Shown here in pieces: positions 48,911-60,081 of a stretch of 64,000 bases of DNA. Numbering within the stretch: the first letter of the stretch is position 1; each line of letters opens with the position of its first letter. The position numbers were made by a program, and so were the translations under genes. Under the pieces are notes generated by a model. That model saw only the letters and a program-made list of their open reading frames with translations. It did no database searches and was not told where the DNA came from. Origin of the DNA: Obelidium mucronatum. Its lineage: Eukaryota > Chytridiomycota > Chytridiomycetes > Chytridiales > Chytriomycetaceae. Location of the stretch: NCBI GenBank assembly GCA_025765595.1, contig JAIVFH010000017.1:310001-374000 (forward strand). Reading direction: 5' to 3'.

Positions 48911-51900
48911 TGAGAACTCTGACCATCGCGTTCATTGGGCCTTATGCCAGGTAACTTCTCACATCGGGCTTTAGTTCTTTCAATAGAGACTTTCCTCTGG
49001 AAACTAGGATCCCAGGCGTCGTCCTCAATGGTTCGCTTGTCGAAAGTGATATTCTCACAAACTCCAACATACGGGACTTCATGTACATACGTGACGATCT
49101 GTCTTTCTTCTTTTGGAACGACGTTGGCGCTCAGGTATTCCGCAGTGTCGATGCTATTGGTCCTCTCCGATTGACATACTGTCTTCAGATTGCCGTACAG
49201 ACCATTAATCACGACCAATCAATTCTTCCATCTGCTTCAATAATAATCAAAAGATTCAATGATTTTGACCCGCGCTTTCTTGATAGTCCCGGAGATAGTT
49301 CTGGATACGCGATTCAAGTCGCTCTCCAGATACAGCAAGACCATCCAGATGTTGTTGCAGTTTTTGGAGGACTCATGACTGGAACCGCTCTGTGAGATTA
49401 ACTTACAAGCCATCAATATGCATAGCCTTGTGAATGTGCACTCTTAACATCCTTGATTTTCTCTCAGGAAAACCGCAGAGGTGTATCAATTGCCATATTG
49501 TACCGCCTATCAACAATCTTCCAGGCTATTGAATAGAAACTTGTATCCATATTACTTTTCACTGATACCGAGTACGGTCTGCGTCTCTCTTGTAATCTGA
49601 GGTCCAAGAGTATTTAAAAGAAACGTTTTTGGTAGACAGCGGCATGGCCCATGCATTCTGCCTACTTCTTAAAACATGGAATGTAAAACGGGTCGGCTTG
49701 ATCACTTCAACGGGATCCAAGGAAATTATAAACGGCTTAGGAGCATGTGGAATACGAATATTGACAGTCTCGAAAATTGACAAAGATGTATCACTGCAGG
49801 AAATTGAAGAAATTGGAAGATATTTGCAGTTTTATGATGCTCGTTATGTCATTCTGGACTCGGATCCTGTAACCAGCGGGTTTGTCTACTTTACATTAGC
49901 AGCCCTCAATATTTGTGTCGGCGCCGACTACGTATGGATTGGAACGAATTATGCTTACCCGATTGACGACGGAATTAGACGTAATTATGGGTGACTCTCA
50001 TTTGAATGACCAACCAGATTTACTGTCCTCTTTGCATAGGAATTGGCCCTTTTTATAATGACTCATTGATCAGTGACTACATGTTCTTACAAGGAGAGAA
50101 TCCAAAAGATGAAAATTTTACCGATCTGTTCCAGTATTACGTCGATATGCTTAATGTCTTGGCTGGGTGAGAGTGTGGAATCAGAAACAGTTGGATTATT
50201 ATTTACCTCCGTCGTAGAACCAACATAAGCTCCCCAACTTTTGATCCGTTGAACGGAATGAGTGCTTTTGATTGCATTGGAGTACTTGCCAGAGGATTTT
50301 ATAATGCACTAGAAGCCAAGTCCAATCCACAATTGAATGCCAGTGCCTTTTCGGACACGGGTAACTGATAGAAACCATTAAAAACCAACTTAAAATTTTT
50401 TTCCAGGATATAGTGGCTTTACCGGACACCCGCTCGAATTGTCGAAGGGTGGTGATATAAAAGTGTTGAGTGATTGATTCTAAACTGCTCATTCGCATCT
50501 TTATAAACTTTTTTTATCATAACTTCAGGTCATATCTACTATTTCAACTGGATGAAACGTATTGGTTGCATGAGGTGGGAAGAACTGCCACCGACAATGG
50601 AGACATCATTTTCTCCAACTCAACCCCCCCTCTCTTTCATGGATCTCTTGAGCCACCGCCAGATGGAACCATCACTTACAAGCTCGAAACTATAGCTTTT
50701 TCTGACGTTCTCGGATATGCGACCGTCTTTATGCTCGCAATTGGGTTGGCTATTTGTTTGGCAGATTTTGTGTTGATTCTTGTATTTCGAAACAAACAAT
50801 GTATCCGATCAAGTTCAATAGCGTTCAGTTTCTTGACAATATTTGGTGCATCCATTGGATTTCTCAATGGCTATTTCATACTTGGAATCCCAACCGGCTG
50901 GAGCTGTGTTGGCCAAACTGTGACAGCGTCCCTGTCATTTGCCATCGTTTCTGTGGCTTTGATTATCAAGAATGCGCGAATCGGAATGATTTTTTCATCA
51001 AAAACCGCTCTCGCAAAGCGATATCTGAAAATATCTTTTGCTCTTTATATCGCGTTTGTGGGGATATTTGTGGAAGTGGTAAGAAAACCAATCTCTACTG
51101 TCAAGTGTCATGTATCGTTGCGGCTCTTATTAAAAACGAAAAAAAACACAAGGTATTGCTTGCTGTTTGGTTATATTTTTCGAAAATTATCGTCTCAACG
51201 AAGGAATTTGCCGAAAAACAAGTGATTGAATTCTATTGCATCAACGAATCCTCCGATGGAAAGAAATTCGGCGTTGCCATCATGGTATACAACATTTTCC
51301 TCGCTGCATCGACAGTATTCACTGCCTATTGTACGCGACAAGTGAAATCAAGCCACTCTGAAACCTCATTCCTCTCACTGATCATCGTTTCCACAATTCT
51401 ATTCCAAAGCATCAACTTTCTGCTTCGCTTCGTCGCCAAAGACTCGCAAATGATTCTTCAATTCTCAAATTCTCTCCTGATTTGGTGTATTCTAATTCAA
51501 GTTGTGTTTTTCAAGTTTGCGGGGCGAGTTTCGGCCTTGTTGGCAGACAAGGAACCATCATTGTCGTTTTTGAAAGTTAAATCAGTTCGTGGAAGTCGTG
51601 GTAGCAGAGTTGATAGGATCAGCGCCTGTGGTCTGAACAAACAGACCATCAAACGAGTGAAGACAAAAGCAAAACCCTGTCAGATTACCAAACAAACTGT
51701 CTACGGAATTCGATTACTATATAAAGTGGGAGGCGTTTTTTCTGAATGGATTCAGGCAACGTGTTTGATTAGTCGCATTCGAAACAATGTGTTTTTGTTG
51801 TTGATTCCGCGGGAGGCAGATGCCAATGTGAACGCGTTCAGTATTCCTAAAGCGACAGCGGAGTACGGCTTTAAAGTTATTATCTATTCAAACTCTGTTA

Positions 51901-52001
51901 CTCTTGCAATTGGTGCTGGGAATGTGGTTTTCGAGTTTGGCAGTTTGGAACACGCAAACAAATTCAAAAACGAAGTTGAGAAGAGCCTCAATCCTGATTG
52001 A
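48911..52001 (+). CDS. Class C (GABA-B/mGluR-like) GPCR with Venus-flytrap domain and PH-like tail, copy 1
   Basis: The N-terminal ligand-binding domain is a periplasmic-binding-protein fold: LTIAFIGPYA, DPRFLDSPGDSSGYAIQVAL, DVVAVFGGLMTG, WNVKRVGLITSTGSKEIING and VWIGTNYAYP. Seven hydrophobic segments follow from 50710 to 51520, with the class C intracellular motif IKNARIGMIFSSK (about 50970). The cytoplasmic tail (about 51700-52000) has VYGIRLLYKVGGVFSEWIQA, NNVFLLLIPREAD and VFEFGSLEHANKFKNEV, the strand-and-helix pattern of a PH-like domain. At least eight introns occur. An in-frame signal peptide is missing at ATG 48911, but one appears if the T7 run at 48883-48889 had six T, with start at 48864 or 48870. 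Ligand unknown. Confidence 0.85.
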
Positions 52002-52106
52002 AAATAAACACAAACAAAAAAAAAGCAGATTATATACCATCATCAATAATCTTTGCTTTTATTCATCTAGAGTAAAAACAAAAGATTGCCCAGATTTTCG
52101 TTAAAA

Positions 52107-55100
52107 ATGGAGTTTGCCATCACGTTCGTAAGGCTGCTTCTGTTGGCACTATCGTATCCCATAATACTCGCCGAAGCCCAAAACAACTTTCCCACGACTT
52201 TGACAATCGGTTTGATTGGACCCTATGCAAAGTAAGAACCTTTCAGTTTGTACCAGATCAAGTTTTATTCCTCAAACCCTTCCCCCCCACCAACAAAAAC
52301 AGGTTGACTGAGGTGACTCTGGAAGGATCTCTCGTCGTGAGTGAGATTGTCACAGCTGCAAATGTGGAATCTTATACGTGGGTCTACGATGATATGTCCT
52401 TCTTTTATTGGAACGATGTGGGGGCACAGGTACCGAGAATCCTTCATAAATGATACCTCTCATATTTTAACAACAAAAAAAAAACTCTACTTACAAATAA
52501 GATTGCAATCGATCAAATCAATAAGAACCAAACGCTATTTCCAAACACCACGATCGTAATCAAAAGATTCAACGACTTTGATCCACATTTTCTGGACAGT
52601 CCAGGAAACTCTGCTGGGTACGCGATCCAGATTGCCCAAGAAATCCAACAAGATCATCCTGATGTGGCAGCTATTTTTGGAGGGCTAATGACAGGAACGA
52701 CACTGTAAGTTTGATTTTTTATCTGTTCTGAGCATCCAAAAAATAACACGCGTATCGAAACAGAAAAACCGCCGAAATTTACAAGTTGCCTTATTGCACG
52801 GCGTATCAGCTATCATCTCGTTTTCTGGACAGAAACTTGTATCCTTACTACATGTCAATGACCGCCAGTTAATCACAGTTTTTGTTGGCTTACAAGCGTA
52901 TATAATATATTAAATTGATATCTTTCTGCAGACAGTGGAATGGCTGAGTCGTTTTGCTTGATTCTACACCAATGGAATGTCAAAAGAGTCGGATTAATCA
53001 CATCTACAGGATCCAAAGAGATTATAGCTGGTTTTGGGGCTTGTGGAATCCATATTGTTACACTATCCAAAATCGATACTCATGTTACACTTAAAGAAAT
53101 GAAGGAAATTGGGGGTTTGTTGAAATACTATGATATCAGGTCAGACTTGAATTTTAATTACGATGTGAAGATTAAAACTACTTTTCTTTTTAAATGCAAG
53201 ATACGTTGTACTTGATTCAGACCCCGCAACGAGTGGTTTCGTATATTTTGCATTGGCAACGTAAGTTGACTGGTTACAATCAATGAGCGATTGACAGCCA
53301 AAAAAAAAATCATGTTCATTCAGTTTAAATATGACTGTTGGTCCCAATTACGTCTGGCTTGGAACAAACTACCCTTATCCTGTTGACGATGGTGTGAAAG
53401 GTATGTTTTTTTAATTTCATTTTTATGGTTTGTTTACATCCATCCTCATGTGTCTTGTTTAACAAAAATCAAAGTCCTTGGAAAAAATTATAAAAGCTCA
53501 ATGATTAAAGACTTCATTTTCCTTTACGGAGAGAACCCTAAAGCGCCAAACTTTGCAAGCATGTTTGAAGCATACGTCAACGCGTATAATGAAATGACTA
53601 GGTATTGCTTTGGCATTTTCTGATAAATGAGGGCACTCACACAATCAACACACACTCACACACACACAAAATTCAGCCACTTCAACGGAACGCCATTTGA
53701 ATATTATGAATTTGATCCATTGAATGGAATGAGTGCATACGACTGCATCAATATGCTGGCCTATGGATTTAAAACTTTTTTCAAACAAAACCATTGAATC
53801 CATCAACAAAGGATGCACTTAAATTCAATGCGTTTGTCGACACTGGTAACAACACCTACATCATTATATTCATTTTTTTTCCTCTTTTTTTGTGAACTTT
53901 CTTTTCAATGAGAATATTAATGATAGGATATAATGGATTTACTGGGCATCCGCTTCAATTGATGGCCGGTGGAGACATCAAAGTGTATGATTCAAATTTT
54001 TCAGTTTATTAGTTATTATTTCTCACCTTTTTTTCGGTATTAGTCCGTACCTTGCATACCAGTTCAGCAGCAATTACCAATTCAGTCTTGTCGCTACAAC
54101 CGACTTTGACCGCACAAACATCACCTTTTCGAAAATCTACCCACCAATTTTCAATGGAAGCATCATCCCACCGCCCGACGGCACAGTAATTTATACCCCC
54201 GCGATCATCTCTCCATCCAGCGGACTCGGTTACGGCCTCATGTTCATGCTCATCAGCGGTCTCATCCTCTGCGGCCTCGACGCCTTCACGATCCTCGTCT
54301 TCCGGAAAGAAGGATGCATCCGGTCCGGCTCAATTACATTCAGTAACCTTGTTCTGCTGGGCGCTGCGATTGGATTCGCGACGCCCTATTTCGCGTTACG
54401 CAAACCGACCGTGTTGAGTTGTGTAGGCGAGCTGTGGACCATGTGTTTGTCGTTTGTGGTTGTCGCGTCGGCCTTGATTGTCAAGAACGCGAGGATCGGG
54501 ATTATTTTCTCGTCAAAGACGGCGTTGCCAAAAGTTTTCTTGAAGGATGCGTTTTGTCTTTTTGTTGCGGGTGTTGCTATTGCGATTGAAATGGTAAAAC
54601 CTCTCTTGCTTGACTTTTCTTCTTCTTCTTTTTCTTCTTAATAATTTGTTTTGCGTGCCAATACAACAGGCGATTCTCATTGCATGGACGAGATTATCCA
54701 AAGTCACAGTCACTACAAAACAAATCGACGAAACCCAAACCATAGAATACCTATGCACAAGCCCAACCCAAATCGGAAAGAATCTAGAATACGCTCTCAT
54801 GGGGTTCAACATCTTCCTCGTCCTCGTCGCGCTCTTGGTAACTTACTACACGCGTCAAGTGAAGGCAACACACTCGGATGTCTCGTATCTGACGCTTTGT
54901 CTCGCCTCAACGGTTCTGTTTACAAGCGTCAGTTGGTTACTTGATTCTTCTTCGGGATCTCCCATGATGCTGAGATTCACTAAGCCTTTGTTGAATTGGT
55001 TTATTCTGGTGCAGGTTGTTGGGCTCAAGTTTGGGTCTAGGATTTTGGATCTGGTGGCGCTGCAGAAATTTGATTTGAAGAATCTTTCGTCGTTTATTGC

Positions 55101-55578
55101 TTCCCGGCATGGTGGCGGTGGTGGTGGTGGTGGTGGTGGTGGTGGTGGAGCAAAGTCCATTATTGGAACATCGAGTCAGATGGGAACAGTTGGGGCAGGC
55201 ACAAACAGTTTCGTTAAAAGAAGTCCATCAACGGCTGGCAAGAATTCATGCATTACAAGGCAACCAGCGAAAGGATTTGTTGTCATTTTCAAGGCTGGTA
55301 TAGGTCTGAATTCGAAATGGTGTGAAGCAAGATGCTTGCTATGCCATGTTCGGAAGAACACGTTTGCGTGTTTGGTTCCCAGGGATGCGGATGATACCGC
55401 GAAAGCTATTTGTTTGGAGAAGTCCATGGCGAAATGCGAGTTGGTAAAAACTTCGGAGAATACGGAGCCTCCTCGAGCTTTGATTACTCAATCCAATGGA
55501 AGGAGAACTATTATTCAGTTTCCATCAATGGAATCGGCACAGACTTTCGTCAGCGATATTGCCAGAGCCCAAGTTTAG
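52107..55578 (+). CDS. Class C GPCR with Venus-flytrap domain and PH-like tail, copy 2
   Basis: Tandem paralogue of the preceding receptor. It starts MEFAITFVRLLLLALSYPII, a clear signal peptide, then TLTIGLIGPYAK. The flytrap motifs follow: DPHFLDSPGNSAGYAIQIAQ, DVAAIFGGLMTG, WNVKRVGLITSTGSKEIIAG, VWLGTNYPYPVDDG and FDPLNGMSAYDC. The 7TM bundle spans 54230-55030 with VKNARIGIIFSSK. A (GGT)n-encoded Gly tract lies at 55111-55150. The tail has VIFKAGIGLNSKWCEARCLL, NTFACLVPRDADD and IIQFPSMESAQTFVSDI, again PH-like. The T6 run at 53776-53781 should hold one more T to keep frame between GFKT and KPLNPSTKDALKF. Otherwise all exons splice cleanly. Confidence 0.85.
55111..55150 (+). repeat. In-frame (GGT)n tract in GPCR copy 2
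   Basis: About thirteen glycine codons, nearly all GGT, between the seventh TM segment and the PH-like tail. Absent from copy 1. Confidence 0.9.
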
Positions 55579-55744
55579 AAAATTCCAAAGAATGTTAAGC
55601 ATATCCTTCCATCAATTGATTCTTTTTTTTTGATCCGTGATGTTGTATATCACACATTGGATATTTGTGATATTTATTCCTTATTAAAAAAAGCTCAGTG
55701 GCATGGCTCTCGCAAACAACACACCGCCAACTCATTCCATTCAT

Positions 55745-56833
55745 TTAGGCGGGCAGCTGAAACTTTTTACCCTTGATCACTTTAGTAAAGTAAACATAGA
55801 AAAAGTCACAGTACAAAGCCGTCTGAATCAACCCAGCAACAACGGCAACCCATTCCACGTGATGGCCCTCCACAAAAGCCCGCCAAATCCAATTCAAAAT
55901 GTACAATCCACGGTAGGCGCCGAGTGCAAAAAGATAGTGTGATGTAATCGTCTCTGCTTCCCCAGTTCCGAGTCAGTTGGAACAGCTGGGGCAGGATTGC
56001 CACACTTTCAAGCAGGATTGAGAAAGTCCACAAGATCTAAAAAGTATCCTTTGGTCAGACTTTCCGAACAAATCAACAACTACATCTTAAAATGAGTGCC
56101 TTACTTCAGTTGGCACAAACTTGTCACAGAGAACAAGGGATAGGAGCAATGTGGGAATCAGCAAAAACTCGACCCTCAGTGTATCAACTTTTGGGTCCCA
56201 GGTAGCTTTGTATCTCATTTGCATTGAATAACAAATCCAGCCACTTGAAGCCAGGAAAAATATCTGTAGTGTGTTCGCAGAGGAAGTTCAGAGAGAGAGA
56301 ATAGGGTAATTGACTAATCGACAAGTAAATAATGTCACCTTCATGACCTAGAATAATGGCATATGAATTAGTTGGGAGAGAGGTCAAGAGAGAAGGAAAA
56401 TGTTGACTCACAGTATTGTAGAGTGAAAAGAAACGGTAAAACAGATCTGGGTACCGAGCGACAAATACCAGAAGGTACAGTGCCTGAGATTTAAATGAAA
56501 TTCCTAGAAACAAAGAAGGTCCCAATGATTTTTTGAGGTTTGATTTCGTTTTTGAGTACAGTATTGAGTTGGGTGACGACAGAGCGTCAGCGTCTGATGC
56601 AAAGCAAGATGCATTCAATTACCGGCAGCACTTCTTGATTGAGTAATCTTGAGGACTGAGTTTGTGTGTGTAGGTTTCGTTGGTGTAATGCGTTGTTCAT
56701 TGATGTCAATGGGTAGTTTTGTGCAGAAGCAATAAATCATCAGTCCAGCTGCATGCGAAGCGTCTCAAGACTTACGCAGGATCAAGATGGAGGCCAGATG
56801 GGCCATGTCACCCAGGAAGCGGAACACGTTCAT
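55745..56833 (-). CDS. ERD2: ER lumen protein-retaining receptor (KDEL receptor)
   Basis: A seven-TM receptor that retrieves HDEL/KDEL proteins from the Golgi to the ER. Exons read [19 protein letters not shown] (start 56833; 56839 also possible), then [20 protein letters not shown] and [11 protein letters not shown] (about 56420-56510), then [20 protein letters not shown] (about 55990-56040). The C-terminus is [20 protein letters not shown], ending QLPA-TAA at 55745. The frame breaks after QLFQLTR: removing one of the two T at 55966-55967 gives [20 protein letters not shown], the conserved family sequence. The gene is otherwise intact. It diverges from the Clr2-like gene, with 58 bp between starts. 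Confidence 0.92.
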
Positions 56834-56891
56834 CGTCATGTCTTCTTATTTATTCAAAATGAATATTTTAATTCTAATTATTTATTAATAA

Positions 56892-59800
56892 ATGTCGAAG
56901 CGAAGACGCGAGTCGCAGTCGCCGCCGCCGCTGTTTGTCGACACGTTGGAGGCGGGGCTCGAGCGCGCGGCCGTCGACGCCAACATTCTGCGCTGTCTGC
57001 GGTCGCCTGAGCCGCAGCTGCGCGAGCGCACGTGGACGACTTTCGCGCCCAGCAAGTACCAAAGCACGCGCGCCGAAGCGGACCTGAGCGACGATCCGGA
57101 CACGAACGACTGGGCCGCGGCGCTCGTGGCGGCGGCGGGCGGGTCCGGCGGCAGGCGGGCGTCGAGGGAGGGCTCCAAGGAGGACTCTAAGGACTCTAAG
57201 GAGAACTCAGAAGAGAACGCTAGGTGCAGCGTCGTGCGCTTCCTGGCGCAGCGCGGCCGCACGCTGCCGCCGCCCCTCGACGCCGGCCGCGCGCTCGGCG
57301 CCGCCAAGCCGCCGCTGTTCTCGGACGGCCGCGCGCCGCCGCCGCCGCCGACCCGCTGCCCGCCGCCGCCGCGGACGCCGCCGTGTTTTGCGACTTGGAC
57401 GCGCGCGACGCCGACGCCGCGCTGCTCGCCGCAAACTGGCTGGCGAAGCTGGGCCTCTTCTGGGGCTGGCCGCCGGGCTTCCGCCTGGTGTCGCTCAAGA
57501 CAACGCCGGCGAGCGGCGAGCGGTGGGACGCGTATCTGTACGGCCATCCGTCGGGAAGGCGATACCGGTCGCCAAACGAGGTGGGTGGGATCAACGCAAC
57601 GGTTTAAAACAAACATCTGATGTTCGTCATCCTTGTTCTTGTATCAGTTTCTCCCGCATGTCAAGTGGATGGCTGCTGGTGACTTGGATCGTGCTTGTCT
57701 GTGTAAATTCTGTGATGGCGTTCTTTTGAAGGACCCTACATCAGTCCAGTGGATTGAATATGAAGGAAAAGAAGAGGAACTGGACGAAGAAGAAGAAAAT
57801 GGAGGAAAAGAAGGGACGAAAGAGCAGGAGGGTCAAGAACAAGAAGATGGCAGTAACTTGAGCACGAAAGACGAGACTTCCTTGGAAGCCACCAGTCACA
57901 TGAGTGCCAATCTTCAGCTAGGAATAGAACTTGCTGCGGCAGAAGAAGATAATGTTTCAATGCAAGAGGCCACCACACGTTTGGGCTCTGAAGCGGATCC
58001 AATGTTTCCCTCTTTGCTTTCCATGGATTCGAATTTCACTGGCATTAATGCAATCATCAATGATACCCCACTGGCAACTATTGATCCCGCCCAACTATTT
58101 ATGCCCCCAACAACAACTGGAGCTTCCCCCGACAAGGACTGGAATGGATCTGATTACGACTCTGAAAATGACGGATCATACGCTACATCCTCTGACAACA
58201 GTTCATCAGATGACGAAAAGTCCGACAGCTCAGGAAGTGATAATGATCTAGTTGATGATGATGATGACGATGATTCTGGAAATGAACAGGAGCCAGAAGA
58301 TCCTGAAACTAATGGCGACGAAAGTCAAGAAGATGACGAGATGGAGAAAGAATCCTTATTCCCAGATCTAGAAAACTTCAACACCAAATTTCGAAAGTCT
58401 CACCTCAAGAAAACGCAGAAATCATCATCAAGTTCATCAAACCTAATTATCTTGAATGCGCAAGAATTATCAAAATCGTACATTCCGTGTCGAAAGGGGG
58501 AGCCCGTGTGGTATCCATCCTCTCATTTGAACTTTCAACCCCCTCCAAAGGCCGGCAGTCGGTTCAACCAAGAAATGCCATTTGGCCCTGCCTTGTACTA
58601 AAAACACCTTCTTCGAACGACCAAACTGTTACCTTGATCCCTCTTCCACTTCCAACTCCATCAGAGCTCTCTCTCATGCTGGATCCGTCTAATCTTGCAT
58701 TACACTATCCACCCATCCTAGACCGATCCACTATAAAAACCAGCAAAACTCCTTCTCATTACACCCCCCACCCACACCAATGCCCCGTGTTTGGCCCTAG
58801 AAAGGTGCCCATCGCCCAACTTGTGCAATGGCGACTGATGGATGCCAACCCCCCAATTTGTAAAAGTAAATTCGTTGTGCACAGATAATCAGTGGCAACG
58901 GAGATGGAACCGTGGAGTAATACAAGCCGTTGGCGTTAGTAGCTCTTGGGAGCCGATTCCCTCTTTCCCTGTGCACCAGCGTCCAGTTGTAACAGCACTT
59001 CTAACGAATCTGAAGGAGCAGCAGCAGCAGCAGCAACAACAACGACAACAATAGCAACGAGAGACGCCCTGGATGAACTGGGAACCGTTTGGCGCGAGCT
59101 AGAAACAATCCGATGGGGTGCTGAAGTCATCACCGTCGGTGACATTGTCCACTGCGTCCTCCCATGTCCATTTACTTCCCAGAACCTTCGTGGTGGCGGC
59201 GGTGCCGTTGAAAAGTTGAATTCAAGCAGTGTAGGGCAAGGAAAACACCGGTTAATGAAAGTCTCGCGGATCGTGTATCGTAGTCCAACGAGTTTAGAGC
59301 CGTTCAGAGATTCAGAATTGAGAATGCATGAAGACAAGAGGCGGAAAGTGGGCAGTGTTGATGATGGTGGTGGTGGTGGTGGTGGTGGTGAAGGAAGTGG
59401 TGGTGATGACTTTATCACAAAAGTTCTTTCTGGTAGACGCAAGTTGCCGAAAGTAATTGTTGAAGGGGATGTATATGCGTTTCGAGTGAACGTTGGGTGG
59501 ATTCTTGTAGGCCGGAAAAGGTGTACAATGAAAAGAGTTGTGATTGGAAGGAGATTCGGCAGTGTCCCCACATGTAGACGGGACACCCCAACTTCCTAAA
59601 ACAAACATGGAACTTGAAGAGGTTGGGGACGGATTTGGTCAAGTGGGTTTGGTTGTCGGGGAGGCAAGGAATGTATGGGATTCGTGGGTATCTTTCGATG
59701 GCAAGGGGGAAGACGAAGGCCAAGGGGGATTGGGGACGTTTGTAGAGGTGGTGAGAGGTTTGGAGAATCAAGTTGTTTGTTTCCCCAACATGGGGGATTT

Positions 59801-59978
59801 GTATGATTTTAATTACGAAGAGCAGTCAAGTGATGAAGGTGGGAATGAAGAAAACGAAGAGGAGGAGGAGGAGGATCTGGTGCTGGATCGTCGTAGTGTA
59901 AGAGTAACCGCCACTGAGGCAGCAAATCTTGAAAGTAGTGGGGATGATGATGACTATTTGACTGTTGAATTGGATTAG
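56892..59978 (+). CDS. Clr2-like heterochromatin silencing protein (SHREC subunit family)
   Basis: In fission yeast Clr2 is part of the SHREC histone deacetylase/remodeller complex at heterochromatin. The GC-rich 5' part (start MSKRRRESQSPPP) is followed by a block containing LLAANWLAKLGLFWGWPPGF, DAYLYGHPSGRRYRSPNE, FLPHVKWMAAGDLD and ACLCKFC (57430-57720). This fits the Clr2 domain pattern of RxP-x-NEFxPHxxWL...C-x-C-x2-C. An acidic Ser-rich linker (57760-58400) leads to PCRKGEPVWYPSSHL and WPCLVLKT (58480-58610), matching the second Clr2 domain. Frame breaks lie near 57340, at 58581-58583 (TTT should be TTTT) and near 59040 in a CAG/CAA repeat. Later segments (ELETIRWGAEVITVGDIV, DLYDFNYEEQ) appear to belong to the same gene. 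The exact 3' structure is uncertain. Confidence 0.6.
59365..59391 (+). repeat. In-frame (GGT)n tract in the Clr2-like gene
   Basis: Eight or nine glycine codons, mostly GGT, within a predicted loop of the 3' part of the Clr2-like gene. Confidence 0.85.
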
Positions 59979-60081
59979 TACATATGGGGCATATAAATTA
60001 TCGTGTCGGCTATTCAATTGTTTCTTTTTGTCTTGCATTCTGGAAGCTTTGTACTTTGCGATTTGATTGAAATTGTCAAGT

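Noticed and set aside
56885..57616. Long minus-strand ORF opposite the Clr2-like first exon
   Set aside because: An antisense artefact of GC-rich sequence with Arg/Ala/Ser-rich low complexity.
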